From the NCBI GenBank assembly GCA_902605755.1, contig CACLDR010000006.1:1-56162 (forward strand): a stretch of 56,162 nucleotides of DNA. The letters run 5' to 3'. Below are positions 27,985-37,638 of the stretch, one piece after another (position 1 is the stretch's first letter; each line of letters begins with the position of its first letter). This DNA is from an uncultured Marinoscillum sp. (GTDB lineage Bacteria; Bacteroidota; Bacteroidia; Cytophagales; Cyclobacteriaceae). Both the position numbers and the translations under genes were made by a program. A model generated the notes under the pieces. That model was not told where the DNA came from. It saw only the letters and a list, made by a program, of their open reading frames with translations, and searched no databases.

Positions 27985-30900
27985 ATGAAAAAAAATAAAT
28001 TAATCTTTCTAATATTTACCGTTTTGTGCTCTCAAATTTTTACAATTAGTGCGCAAAAAAAGATCAAGAGTTCAGATCAACATGAAATAACCAATTTGCC
28101 ATTGGATGCATTTGAATTTCGAAATATTGGCCCTGCATTTTTATCTGGACGTATAGCCGATATTGCTCTGAATCCGACAAATGATAATGTTTGGTATGTT
28201 GCCGTTGGTTCTGCTGGTGTGTGGAAAACTGAAAATTCAGGGACGACTTGGTCTCCCTTGTTTGATGATGAATCATCTTACTCCATTGGCTGTGTTGCCT
28301 TGGATCCGCAAAATCCTGCCACAGTATGGGTTGGAACAGGGGAAAATGTAGGAGGCCGTCACGTGGCATATGGAGATGGAATCTATAGATCAAAAGACGA
28401 GGGTAAAAATTGGGAAAACCTTGGTTTGAGGGACAGTGAGCATATTTCAAAAATTGTAATTCATCCCGATAATTCAGATGTCATATGGGTAGCCGCACAA
28501 GGTCCACTTTGGAATAAAGGAGGGGAGCGTGGTGTTTATAAAACTGAGAATGGAGGAAAAACATGGAGGCAAGTTTTAGGGAATTCTGAATGGACTGGAG
28601 CCACAGATTTGCTGATCGACCCACGTGACCCGCAGGTTCTTTATGCTGCAACTTGGGATCGACATAGAACGGTCGCGGCATTTCTGGGAGGGGGACCAGG
28701 ATCTGGAATTCATAAATCTGTTGATGGTGGAAATAATTGGAAAAAACTTTATCATGGGCTTCCAAATGATCAAGATTCTAATGGTGATGGTCAAGTCGAT
28801 GATGATGATCTTCCAACTTCAAATATGGGGAAAATTGGTCTTGCTATTTCACCTCAAAATCCTAACGTGTTATATGCAGCTATTGAAACGGAAAGACTTA
28901 CAGGGGGATTATATCGGTCAGAAAATCGGGGAGAATCTTGGAAAAAAATGTCTAATGTTATTTCTGGAGCAACTGGGCCACATTATTATCAAGAGCTGTA
29001 CGCAAGCCCTCATGAATTCGATAGGCTCTATTTAATGAATGTAAGAGTGCTTACTTCTGATGATGGAGGAAAAACCTTTGTGCAATTAAAAGAGAGAAAT
29101 AAACATTCTGACAACCACGTGATAGTCTTTAAAAAAGACAATCCAGACTACTTGATGATTGGAACTGACGCGGGTATTTATGAAAGTTTTGATTTAGCTC
29201 AAACATGGCGGTACATTAAAAACCTCCCATTGACGCAATTTTATAAAGTGGCCGTGAACAATGCTGAGCCGTTTTATCATATTTTTGGGGGAACTCAGGA
29301 TAATGGATCTGCTGGAGGCCCATCTGCGACAGATGAAAGACAGGGAATTAGTAATAGGCATTGGTATAAAACTCTTGGTGCTGATGGGCATCAATCTGCT
29401 ACTGATCCAGTGTTCAATAATATTATTTATGCTGAAACCCAGCAAGGAGGCCTACATAGAGTTGATTTGTCCTCAGGAGAGCAAATATTGATTCAACCTC
29501 AAGCACAGGAAGGAGATCCACATGAGCGCTTTAATTGGGATGCTCCCATTTTGGTTTCTCCTCATGATCCAGCAAGATTGTATTTTGCTTCTTATAGAGT
29601 TTGGAAATCAGAAAATAGAGGAGATGACTGGATCCCTATTTCGGATGATCTCACCCGTAATGAGGAACGATTAAGTCTTCCAATCATGGGGAGACAGCAA
29701 TCATGGGATAACCCATGGGATGTCAAGGCGATGTCAACTTATAATACCATAACATCTTTGAGTGAATCGCCTATTAAAGAGGGGCTTATTTACGCTGGAA
29801 CAGATGATGGTTTTATTCAAGTCAGCGAAAATGGTGGAAATAGTTGGACACAGATTCCCGTTACCAGGTTGGGTCTCCCGTCTCGTAGTTTTGTAAATGA
29901 TATTAAGGCCGATATTCATGATGTTAATACCGTTTATGCTGTTTTAGATAACCACAAAGAAGGTGATTTTAATCCTTATTTATTCAAGAGTGTTGATCGT
30001 GGACAAACATGGAGTTCATTAAGCTCCAATCTTCCAAAACGCACTCTTTTATGGCGAATTGTACAGGATCATGTCAATAAAGATTTACTTTTTTTAGCTA
30101 CCGATTTTGGGATATATACTTCAATTAATGCGGGAGAATTTTGGTATAAATTGCCTGGGACACCAAATATGGGCTTCCGAGATTTAGTAATTCAAAAAAG
30201 AGAAAACGACCTTGTTGCCGCTTCATTTGGACGCGGATTTTTTGTTCTCGATGATTACAGCCCTTTACGTGAAATGAATTCGACTCTGCTAAATCAAAAA
30301 TCTAAGCTTTTTACTCCCAGAACTGCCAAGTGGTTTGTTCCAAAAAGTTCATTAGGAAATACTGGTTCTGACTTTTACATCGCCAAAAACCCATTATTTG
30401 GTGCAGTTTTCACTTATTATTTAAAAGATGATTATCTCACCAAACAAGAATTACGTCAAAAACAAGAAGAAATTGCAAATGAAAAAATGACAGATATTCC
30501 TTTTCCTGGTTATTCATCTCTTGATGAGGAAAAAAGAGACCAAGATGCCCAAATTTGGATTTCAATTTCAGATGAGGAAGGAAATATTGTCCGACATCTC
30601 AAAGAAAAAGCACGGAAAGGTACTCATCGTATTGCCTGGGATCTACATCATTCAAGCACAAATGCAATTGATCCCCAGGTTACTTCCTCTCGAGAGTCTG
30701 TTGGACCTATGGTTACTCCCGGTACTTATTCAGCGGTATTATTCCTAGAGGAAGATGGTGTGGTGATTCCTCTAAGTGAATCTGTTTCGTTTGAAGTAAA
30801 ACCTATTCGTAAGGGTGTGCTGCAAGGAGTAGACTATGCTACTATCAATTCCTACAGGAATGACATAGCTCAATTTGAACTTTCATTTCTAGCTTTTAAA

Positions 30901-31293
30901 GACGAATTAGTGCAAGTAGATAACATAGTCGCTGGCCTAAAAAAAGCGCTTAAAATGACACCAGTGAAAGTTAAAAAATTTATATCACAGCTTTATGAAA
31001 TTGAATCAAATATCAATTTGTTGCATGATAAATTTTATGGAAGTCCTTCTCGAAAGGAGGTGGGAGAGAAGTATCCACCAACTGTCGAGTTACGTTTAAG
31101 AATTGCAAAAAGAGGGCTTTCTACTTCATACGGACCCACGGGACTTCATCGATCAAGTTTTATCATCGCAAAAAATATGTTAAAGGGCTTACTTCCAAGT
31201 TTAGCTGAACTTAAAAATAATGTAATGACTTTAAGTGAGGAAATGAAAAGCGCAGGGGCTCCATTTATTAAAGGAGCTGACAATATCAAATAA
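27985..31293 (+). CDS. VPS10/sortilin-like Asp-box beta-propeller exoprotein
   Basis: A 1102-residue secreted protein. The ATG at 27985 is preferred over an in-frame TTG at 27976. The signal peptide (KKNKLIFLIFTVLCSQIFTI) ends near SAQ. It carries about nine Asp-box/BNR turns: KTENSGTTWSPL, RSKDEGKNWENL, KTENGGKTWRQV, KSVDGGNNWKKL, RSENRGESWKKM, TSDDGGKTFVQL, KSENRGDDWIPI, SENGGNSWTQI and KSVDRGQTWSSL. These give a large propeller (residues about 40-770) as in VPS10/sortilin N-terminal domains. A strand-rich domain (about 830-930) and a helical C terminus follow. Such proteins are often annotated as glycosyl hydrolases, but no sialidase catalytic set is visible. An EF-hand-like insert, DSNGDGQVDDDD, probably binds calcium. 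Many overlapping ORFs here are shadows. Confidence 0.95.
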   Translation: MKKNKLIFLIFTVLCSQIFTISAQKKIKSSDQHEITNLPLDAFEFRNIGPAFLSGRIADIALNPTNDNVWYVAVGSAGVWKTENSGTTWSPLFDDESSYSIGCVALDPQNPATVWVGTGENVGGRHVAYGDGIYRSKDEGKNWENLGLRDSEHISKIVIHPDNSDVIWVAAQGPLWNKGGERGVYKTENGGKTWRQVLGNSEWTGATDLLIDPRDPQVLYAATWDRHRTVAAFLGGGPGSGIHKSVDGGNNWKKLYHGLPNDQDSNGDGQVDDDDLPTSNMGKIGLAISPQNPNVLYAAIETERLTGGLYRSENRGESWKKMSNVISGATGPHYYQELYASPHEFDRLYLMNVRVLTSDDGGKTFVQLKERNKHSDNHVIVFKKDNPDYLMIGTDAGIYESFDLAQTWRYIKNLPLTQFYKVAVNNAEPFYHIFGGTQDNGSAGGPSATDERQGISNRHWYKTLGADGHQSATDPVFNNIIYAETQQGGLHRVDLSSGEQILIQPQAQEGDPHERFNWDAPILVSPHDPARLYFASYRVWKSENRGDDWIPISDDLTRNEERLSLPIMGRQQSWDNPWDVKAMSTYNTITSLSESPIKEGLIYAGTDDGFIQVSENGGNSWTQIPVTRLGLPSRSFVNDIKADIHDVNTVYAVLDNHKEGDFNPYLFKSVDRGQTWSSLSSNLPKRTLLWRIVQDHVNKDLLFLATDFGIYTSINAGEFWYKLPGTPNMGFRDLVIQKRENDLVAASFGRGFFVLDDYSPLREMNSTLLNQKSKLFTPRTAKWFVPKSSLGNTGSDFYIAKNPLFGAVFTYYLKDDYLTKQELRQKQEEIANEKMTDIPFPGYSSLDEEKRDQDAQIWISISDEEGNIVRHLKEKARKGTHRIAWDLHHSSTNAIDPQVTSSRESVGPMVTPGTYSAVLFLEEDGVVIPLSESVSFEVKPIRKGVLQGVDYATINSYRNDIAQFELSFLAFKDELVQVDNIVAGLKKALKMTPVKVKKFISQLYEIESNINLLHDKFYGSPSRKEVGEKYPPTVELRLRIAKRGLSTSYGPTGLHRSSFIIAKNMLKGLLPSLAELKNNVMTLSEEMKSAGAPFIKGADNIK

Positions 31294-31465
31294 AATGGTT
31301 TTAAAATTTTAATCTAATTTGATAAATATGCTTTGAAGTAAGCGATCTGGATCAACTTGGTGATGTCTAACCTCACTTTTACTATTCGCATTTATCACCG
31401 CAATCAATAGAATTCACATGCTTTTCACCTCTAATTTTGAATTGTATATAAATTGAATAAATTAT

Positions 31466-32077
31466 TTAATAAGTTTTTGCTGTTCCCCAATACTCATAAC
31501 TCGCAATTTTCCAACCTGGAATGAACATTTGATCCATTTGATCCATCTTAAAACCGTTATTAGTTATAATTTTTGGAATATCTCTATTAATATGACAACC
31601 ACCCCCAAAGGTACTCCAAATAGGATCTATTCTATTTTGCCATCTCTCCACTTTTCGATTAGGTGCTTTTCCATGTTCACAAAATATAAAAATCCCGTTC
31701 GTGCTTATTACTCTTCTAATCTCTTCCATTGCAGAATTGTAATCTGGTATTGTACACAGAGAATATGTTGACACTACACAATCAAAAAAATTATTCTCAA
31801 AGGGTAAGGATTCTGCACCTGTTTTAATAAATTCAAAATGAAATTTACTGGGGTTAAAATTATTTTTAGACCACATTTCTTCTGAAGGGTCAATTCCTAT
31901 AATTTCATCTACTTTGTCGGTATTATAAAATGGTAAATTCAAGCCAGAGCCTACTCCAATCTCGAGTACCCGACCATGAGCTAAGGGTATTACTTTTTTC
32001 CTCTGCTTCATTTTTGGTGATACTTTACAAGCAGAGTTTACCAGGATGGGTAATAAGTATTTTTCGTACAAATTCAT
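31466..32077 (-). CDS. Class I SAM-dependent methyltransferase
   Basis: A 203-residue cytosolic enzyme. Motif I is VLEIGVGSGLNLPFY (residues 37-51), the acidic loop is EIIGIDPSEEM, motif II is FFDCVVSTYSLCTIPD, and motif III is EEIRRVISTNGIFIFCEHGK. The overall layout and the final WKIASYEYWGTAKTY resemble small phospholipid or ubiquinone-type methyltransferases that act on membrane lipids or small molecules. The substrate cannot be read from sequence. Monocistronic; the length is typical. Confidence 0.93.
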   Translation of the reverse strand: MNLYEKYLLPILVNSACKVSPKMKQRKKVIPLAHGRVLEIGVGSGLNLPFYNTDKVDEIIGIDPSEEMWSKNNFNPSKFHFEFIKTGAESLPFENNFFDCVVSTYSLCTIPDYNSAMEEIRRVISTNGIFIFCEHGKAPNRKVERWQNRIDPIWSTFGGGCHINRDIPKIITNNGFKMDQMDQMFIPGWKIASYEYWGTAKTY

Positions 32078-32820
32078 GTTAATTAATTTACGTTTATTGG
32101 TAATAATTATTAAATGAGGTGTTTGAAGTGATCTATTCTGGTTAGCTTTCGAAGCATAAAGCTAATAAGATTTTATTATCATCAGTGAATTCTGCTTATC
32201 CTACAGGTATCGCTTCAATCCAAATTAATTTTGTGTATGTTATTTGATTCGGTATTTCAGATGGAATAATAAAAATCTTTAGTTGATTCCAGCTTGTGTT
32301 TTTATTCCTCTTAAAGCTTTTGTCATCATATCTTACTATTGAATCTTTACAAATAACCGATTTATTGGATGCTACAACAAATTTTATGTAAAATAGGAAT
32401 AACTGTATATGATAGAAATTTTCCCAACAGAGAGCTCTTGAATTTTCCATGAGCCAATAGTCTATAGGTAAAATTAAATAAAGAGAAGTGAGGTTTGTAA
32501 GCTCTCATTTCCAATATCTATTATTACATTTTTAATGATTTTATCTTTAACAATCCTATAATTTTAATGAAAAAAATCACTTGAATCATAAGGTGTCTTA
32601 CGCTATTCAATAATCCCCAATTTTCTTCATTTTCAAATCCAATAATTGGGGCTGAAATAAATATCATTTAAAAATTGGAGAACATTCCTAGGATAGGAGC
32701 TTTAAACGCTATTTCAATATTTTAATCTTGGATTCAGGTCATTTACTCTAATCAATTCTCAGAAAAATTTCCTCATAACCTAGAGCAAATGATCTTTGAT
32801 TTCCTATTTTACTCAATATT
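32078..32820. other. Gap with R2-containing decayed ORF (32196-32450)
   Basis: The minus-strand 84-codon piece at 32196-32450 ends in PNQITYTKLIWIEAIPVG, an in-frame R2 copy, preceded by SWNQLKIFIIPSEI. R2 is thus the C-terminal end of an open frame here. No domain is recognised, and the start is arbitrary. The rest of the gap is unassigned. Confidence 0.4.
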
Positions 32821-33372
32821 TTAATATGAGAATTCCCTTAAATCTCGCTCTTTTGCCCTTTTATAAACATTAACTCTTTTAATCTTCCCGTCAATAAATT
32901 GAACATCATGAACGTTATACTCAAAAATTTCATTTCCATTTTCATCTATATCTGTATAATCATTTCCTGTCGTTAGCCACTGTTCAATGACACCATCTTT
33001 ATTTTTAGCGGCATTTGCTATCATCCATTTTACTTCCCACTTCGGATCGGTGGATTGAAACCAATTGTCCAGTACCTCTATTTGAGCCTTGGTACCATTT
33101 ACCACATACCCATCAGGAGTGTAACCTATCCAATCCTTAGCATTTATTTCGGCAATTTTATCTAGATTTCTTTCATTATGAGCTTTGATGTAATCCATCC
33201 AAGTCTGTTGATTATTGGTTTCTCCAACAAGCAAAGGAGTCAAAACATCTGTCCCGGGCATTTTAACGGAACCAATTATAACAGGATCATTAGATTTTAT
33301 ATTTTTTTTATGTGAGTTTTCACAAGAAATAATTACTAATGTGCTTATGATTAGTGGAAATATATTTTTCAT
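32821..33372 (-). CDS. NTF2-like lipoprotein, 183 aa
   Basis: Lipobox IISC (Cys17), a linker to about residue 55, then one NTF2/SnoaL-like domain. The opening helix is QTWMDYIKAHNERNLDKIAE, the pocket strand WIGYTPDGYVVNG, the middle helix TKAQIEVLDNWF, and strands WEVKWMIANA, VIEQWLTTGNDYTD and FEYNVHDVQF follow. The arrangement matches envelope NTF2-like proteins that bind an unknown small ligand. Unlike two other intact NTF2-like genes here, it lacks an R4 motif upstream. Confidence 0.85.
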   Translation of the reverse strand: MKNIFPLIISTLVIISCENSHKKNIKSNDPVIIGSVKMPGTDVLTPLLVGETNNQQTWMDYIKAHNERNLDKIAEINAKDWIGYTPDGYVVNGTKAQIEVLDNWFQSTDPKWEVKWMIANAAKNKDGVIEQWLTTGNDYTDIDENGNEIFEYNVHDVQFIDGKIKRVNVYKRAKERDLREFSY

Positions 33373-33549
33373 TTTTTTGGATTGTTTAGATTGTACAAAT
33401 TTTTCTTTTGGAATTTACTTATACTTTATCAAAGTATATGAAAAGTAGGGGATACTTAATGGAGGTTTTTACAATGTTATAGATAAGGTTTTATTCTCAT
33501 CAAAAACATATTTTATTGAAATAAACAAAGAAAGAATAACACCTCAGAA

Positions 33550-33699
33550 TTATTTTTTTATCAAGTTTCTTATGAATCTTGAGATAGGAGCCATTAATCC
33601 AAAAGTAAGAAATACTAATACGGAATTAAAAATAATTGAGGCAATTAGTGACAAAACTAAGAATCCAATGATTTCAGGTAAGTATTTCTTTAGATTCAT
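33550..33699 (-). CDS. Very small membrane protein, 49 aa
   Basis: A 49-codon frame: MNLKKYLPEIIGFLVLSLI, ASIIFNSVLVFLTFGLMA, PISRFIRNLIKK, then TAA. A basic start, one long or two tightly packed hydrophobic helices (about residues 9-38), and a strongly basic tail make it look like a real membrane peptide. It lies 178 bases upstream of, and on the same strand as, the NTF2-like lipoprotein. No family is known to me. The hydrophobic stretch with sensible charge flanks is the main support; there is no Shine-Dalgarno. Confidence 0.55.
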   Translation of the reverse strand: MNLKKYLPEIIGFLVLSLIASIIFNSVLVFLTFGLMAPISRFIRNLIKK

Positions 33700-33837
33700 A
33701 TCGCAATATTAAAAACCAATATTTACCAAATTTACTTAAAGGATTAAATGCTAATTTATTTATTAAAAATATTTGCTTAACCGAACAAAATTACTTTTTT
33801 TACGGTATAATCTAACTTTAAATTAAAATACAATAAA

Positions 33838-34524
33838 ATGAAAAATATTTTAACTACTTTATTATTGTTTTATTCCCTTTTTGCGAGTGCACAATATTGC
33901 ATATTTTTTAATTTTGAAGCGAAAGAACCAGAAATGGTTGTATCGACTTTAAAGGGTATGATGGATACCGATTGGGGTAAAGATATTCAAGGCACAAAAT
34001 CTCTTTTTGCTCTAAATTTTAACGGTAATGACCAGGCTACCCATACTATGCAATTTTGTTTTCAGGATGAGGCTGGGCTAGAATCATTTATGACTTCATG
34101 GGGCCAGTCAACGGACGCACAGTTGTTTGGAGATAAGTTGGGTAAATTTATCAATGAAGTTTCTCAATCAATTAACACCCCTGCTTGGTATAAAAATGAT
34201 TGGTCAAATGATAATGTTTTCATGGTTTATCAAATGGAGGTAACAAATCCATCAAAATATGTACAAGAATTTGCTGCATTTTCTCAAAAAATGGCGCCTA
34301 AATATGGATTTGCCAATAATTCATATGGTGTTGGATATCCAATCGTAGGAAAAACAAACGATTTCTCCCATTTTGTGTGGATTGGTTCGACAGATGTTAA
34401 GACTGCACTGGCTGGGACTAAGCAGCTATATGCAGATCCTGAGTTTGCTGTTTTCGCCAAAAAGGTAGCTGGTATAAGAAAGATGGTTAATACACTTATG
34501 ATGGTAAAATTGGCAGATTTCTGA
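33838..34524 (+). CDS. Secreted protein with probable duplicated alpha-beta fold
   Basis: A 228-residue exported protein with signal peptide (KNILTTLLLFYSLFASA, then QYCIFFNF). Two halves of about 100 residues each show strand-helix-strand-strand-helix: FFNFEAKEPEMVVSTLKGMM and MQFCFQDEAGLESFMTSWG, then MVYQMEVTNPSKYVQEFAAF and FVWIGSTDVKTALAGTKQLY. This suggests a tandem ferredoxin-like dimeric barrel, as in secreted ABM-like proteins. No catalytic residues are recognised. Monocistronic, followed by a perfect inverted repeat 93 bases beyond the stop. Confidence 0.85.
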   Translation: MKNILTTLLLFYSLFASAQYCIFFNFEAKEPEMVVSTLKGMMDTDWGKDIQGTKSLFALNFNGNDQATHTMQFCFQDEAGLESFMTSWGQSTDAQLFGDKLGKFINEVSQSINTPAWYKNDWSNDNVFMVYQMEVTNPSKYVQEFAAFSQKMAPKYGFANNSYGVGYPIVGKTNDFSHFVWIGSTDVKTALAGTKQLYADPEFAVFAKKVAGIRKMVNTLMMVKLADF

Positions 34525-34616
34525 TTCAATATTTAAATTTAAAAAAACTTAGATAATTTTTTTGTTTGAATAGAGTTCAATACCTAATTAATACTGGGAA
34601 ATGTAATTTAATTGTT

Positions 34617-34644
34617 AACTCCTGAAGTTTAAACTTCAGGAGTT
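34617..34644. repeat. Perfect 28-bp palindrome
   Basis: AACTCCTGAAGTTT followed at once by its exact reverse complement. As RNA it gives a 12-14 bp stem with almost no loop. There is no T run on either side, so it may be a bidirectional terminator core between convergent genes, or a protein-binding site. Confidence 0.7.
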
Positions 34645-34699
34645 ATACAAGAATTCAGAAAATTCTTGATTAAAACTTTTGTCAAAAAAAAAAAAAATT

Positions 34700-35163
34700 T
34701 TGTACATTCCTTTTTAAGTGCATAGTCAAAATCAACGCTTATTGTCATATTAAATGTAATGAAACACCTGCCATCAAATTTCAAAAAAAGCCTCGGGATC
34801 CAATCTATATTACTTGTTTAGCAACAACCATAATTACCATACATCTATTTTCAAATGGCTATACAGATTCCAGATTTAAATAATTCAATTTGGCAATAAT
34901 CCTTAGCTTATTACTTACTTTGAGTTTCGTTAGTCACTTTAAAATAAAGATAACTTTTTGTTCCTGTAAAATTTTTGTTTGGAGTTAATGTCCTTAATCT
35001 AACCAACTCTATTGTCGGAAAGGTCAAAATGATTCTAGTAAACAATCTTCAGCGTAGGGCTTATGAAAGTACTTTTGATGACAAAAGACAAATAATATTT
35101 TTTTAGTCAGAATACTTTTCAACTAATTTAATCAAGTTACTATCAAAAAGCCTACCCAAGATT
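34700..35163. other. Gap with R1 copy 6 (about 34745-34890)
   Basis: A degenerate R1 copy in the usual minus orientation (plus-strand GTAATGAAACACCTGCCATC, AAGCCTCGG, then AAATGGCTATACAGATTCCA). A 13-A run precedes it. Otherwise nothing. Confidence 0.45.
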
Positions 35164-35930
35164 TCATTGTTTTATAATTGAAAAGGATATATTACAATTC
35201 TTGAGTCTTTCCCCGTTTGGTCTTTTAAATTCACCGACAATGCCAGCTTTTTTATTGATGGCATTTTCTATAAAATAATTGCATTTTACACCTCCTATGG
35301 ATCTTAGTTTTCCTTGAAATCCTTTATCATAATCGGTTTCATAATAATGAATTTTTATATGTCCAATTTTAATTAATTTACATACAATACTAATCTCTTT
35401 TCCAAAGCTTGTCAATCCGTCAAATACAAAATTTTTATTTCCCAAAGATTTAATATTACCTTTATTTTGTCTTTTTTCAGTATATCCTGTGGCGGTGTGA
35501 TAGGTAATCGGAGTTTAACCGATTTTAGTAAGCTTGCTTGTTACACCTGAACAGTTATTCCGACTATTGTTATTTGCATCGGTAAATACAATATTATTTA
35601 CAGATTTTATATTCCCTTGCGAGCCCAATTTGTTATCGTTCATATAGTAGGTTACAGTTTTTAACTCATGACAAGAAATTTTTGCATTGCCTATTTGATA
35701 ATTAATGGGAGGTAATATATCCAAATAAATATTATTCATATAAATCTTAGCTTGGGCACCGGTTTTGAAAAAATAGATTTCATCAATGGTTGAAGATATC
35801 TGATAGAATCTATTATCATCCATTAAATATAGACTTTCCGGGGAGCCCATCTTAGAAGAAATTATAAAGCCAAGTTCCTGACTGAAAATGCATGTGGTAA
35901 TAAAGAAGCGATCAGCAATAATTTCCTCAT
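35164..35930 (-). pseudogene. Secreted protein gene with one frameshift and one stop
   Basis: It starts MRKLLLIASLLPHAFS, a good signal peptide. One missing base follows, and the frame continues QELGFIISSKMGSPESLYLM through STIDEIYFFKTGAQAKIYMN and NCSGVTSKLTKIG to a TAA at 35515-35517. The same frame goes on (TPITYHTATGYTEK, GNKNFVFDGLTSFGKEISIV, YFIENAINKKAGIVGEFKRP) to a stop at 35164. Without the two lesions it would be about 255 residues, beta-rich, with a repeated GNIKS phrase. No family is recognised. With only two lesions it may be very young, or one may be a base-call error. Confidence 0.7.
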
Positions 35931-36119
35931 CAAAAAAAATTTAATAGAAGTTATATTAATTAATATGCATAAAAATATGCTACATAAATTAATCTTTAAT
36001 TCGATAATTTTTAGTTAGAAATATGTTGTCTTTGAAAAAGTAGCGTCTCCATAAATGATAATGAGATTCAAGTTTTTGGAAGTTATTACTTTTTATAATA
36101 AACAAAAAATAATAACTTA

Positions 36120-36260
36120 GGGTAAGGGTTATTTAAAAAAAGGGTAATCAAAACGGAAGGGAAAATAGTGCAAAAAAACTCCGATTATCATACCCCATTA
36201 ACCAAATACTTAAACTAACATATAAATAACCTAATTTTGTTGAGGATAGTTCTTTTTTTT
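36120..36260 (-). repeat. R3 hairpin block, stand-alone copy
   Basis: Minus strand: AACTATCCTCAACAAAATTA, then TTAGTTTAAGTATTTGGTTA, GGGGTATGATAATCGGAG, a spacer, and CTTCCGTTTTGATTACCC. The last two segments pair imperfectly (GGGTA...CGG with CCG...TACCC). The same block begins both copies of the 470-bp element. It lies about 190 bases upstream of the broken secreted gene. Confidence 0.55.
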
Positions 36261-36385
36261 AGCAACAATAAAAACTAACAATATATTGAACTCACTATGA
36301 AAAATCTGTTGTTTTCATTATTTCACTATTCTGTTGATAAACATATTTACTCTTATTTTATGTTTGTTATCCAAAAAATATTAAT

Positions 36386-36416
36386 AAACTCCTAAGATAC
36401 CATACCCTAGGAGTTT
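36386..36416. terminator. Possible hairpin, CTCCTA/TAGGAG
   Basis: Stem AAACTCCTA / TAGGAGTTT, 13-base loop. On the minus strand it is followed by ATTAATATTTTTT. No gene ends next to it, so this may be a relic. Confidence 0.35.
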
Positions 36417-36700
36417 CTTAGATAAATTCAGTAGCCTGATCAAATTGTTAATTAAAAAAATTGAGCCAAACTACCTATCTAACTTTTTAATTCCATCCGT
36501 TTGTAAAACATTTTTCATCCCACGGTTTTAACAACTTATAAGTAGATAAAGGTATCTTTTTCAGGCATTAAATTAAATCTCCAGGATTTAGCGAAAAAAT
36601 CTTAAGGGATGATATTAATAAAGAAAAAACAAAATTAAGCTGGAATAATCAGTAGGCAGTTCTGGCATTGTTGATCTTGGATGTGAAACTTAAAGGCCAT

Positions 36701-36752
36701 AAAAAAGGGCAGTAAAAACAGCAAGAGAGAATACTGCTTGTTACGCCCTTTT
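36701..36752. other. Imperfect long hairpin in gene-free DNA
   Basis: AAAAAAGGGCAGTAAAAACA and GCAAG pair with CTTGTTACGCCCTTTT across a short loop. Plus-strand T and minus-strand T runs at both ends would let it terminate transcription either way. No gene is adjacent. Confidence 0.4.
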
Positions 36753-37638
36753 CAACCAATTAAATCAAACACTTATTTGAAAAAATAAAATTGATGAGGC
36801 TGCATCGTTTTCCCATATATTTCTCATAAATAATGTTAAAAAAACTCCTAAAATTCTAAATCAAAAAAGTTCTTTTAAAATTAAACAGCATGCGCTCACC
36901 TCATTACATCATAAATAATAAATTTTTTAATATTTCAAAACAAGTTACAGATTCCTCTTAAATCACCTATTTAGAAAACCCTTTTAATCTTCTTAAAATG
37001 GCCTTAATCACTTAAAATTTAATTGCTCCGATAAAGTAAGATGCTCATTTTAATCACTCAATTTAAGCTTCCATGTATTATTTTTTGTGTATTTCTTTGG
37101 CTAAAAAAAAGTCATAAGTTTGCAACTCTTTCATAAGGATAAGACTACACTACTGAGGGGATAAAGACTCAATTTACACTTTAGTGCAATCCCATTATAA
37201 ATGTCGCTCCATTTACTATGATAAAGTTAGCGGCATGACAATTCGATTTTTAAACAGTAGATTAACTTGGCTAAATGATTACCTGTTTGAGGGTAGGGTC
37301 ACTCAATTAAATTGTCTAATCTCGTTTAATTTGTTACTATCGAGGTTAAAAAGAGTTAAAAGTAGGTTGTTTTGCAAAGTGTTGGTAAGGATTAGACCTA
37401 TTTTTGTGTTGATTATATGCTCCGAAGTATCTATTATTTTCCCATCTACCTATTACTGCCAGTTCTAATTACTAACCATACTAGACTGACAACATAAACA
37501 TTTAAAAGTTTGTAAATGGCAGATTACGCAAAATACAACCGTAAGTTTTTCGAGATTTGTCTTTCCTTTTAAAACTGCATTGACTATTAGTTGATTATCA
37601 AATTTGATTATTTTATTTGTTTATGGCATATTTTTCAG

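Larger units (their letters stand above)
35931..37638. other. Long gap with R3, R1 copy 7 and hairpins
   Basis: Contents: an R3 block (36120-36260, minus), a 9-bp stem hairpin (36386-36416), an imperfect 20-bp stem hairpin (36701-36752) and a degenerate R1 copy (about 36900-37030). A 94-codon plus-strand frame at 37184-37468 has no coding features and I reject it. Confidence 0.45.

Noticed and set aside
28064-29491. Several open frames of 70-136 codons on both strands inside the VPS10 gene
   Set aside because: They are shadows of the strongly supported 1102-residue gene; no signal peptides or domains.
37184-37468. 94-codon plus-strand frame before the 802-residue barrel gene
   Set aside because: Arg/Leu/Ser-rich with no signal, domain or codon bias; the reverse strand offers nothing either.
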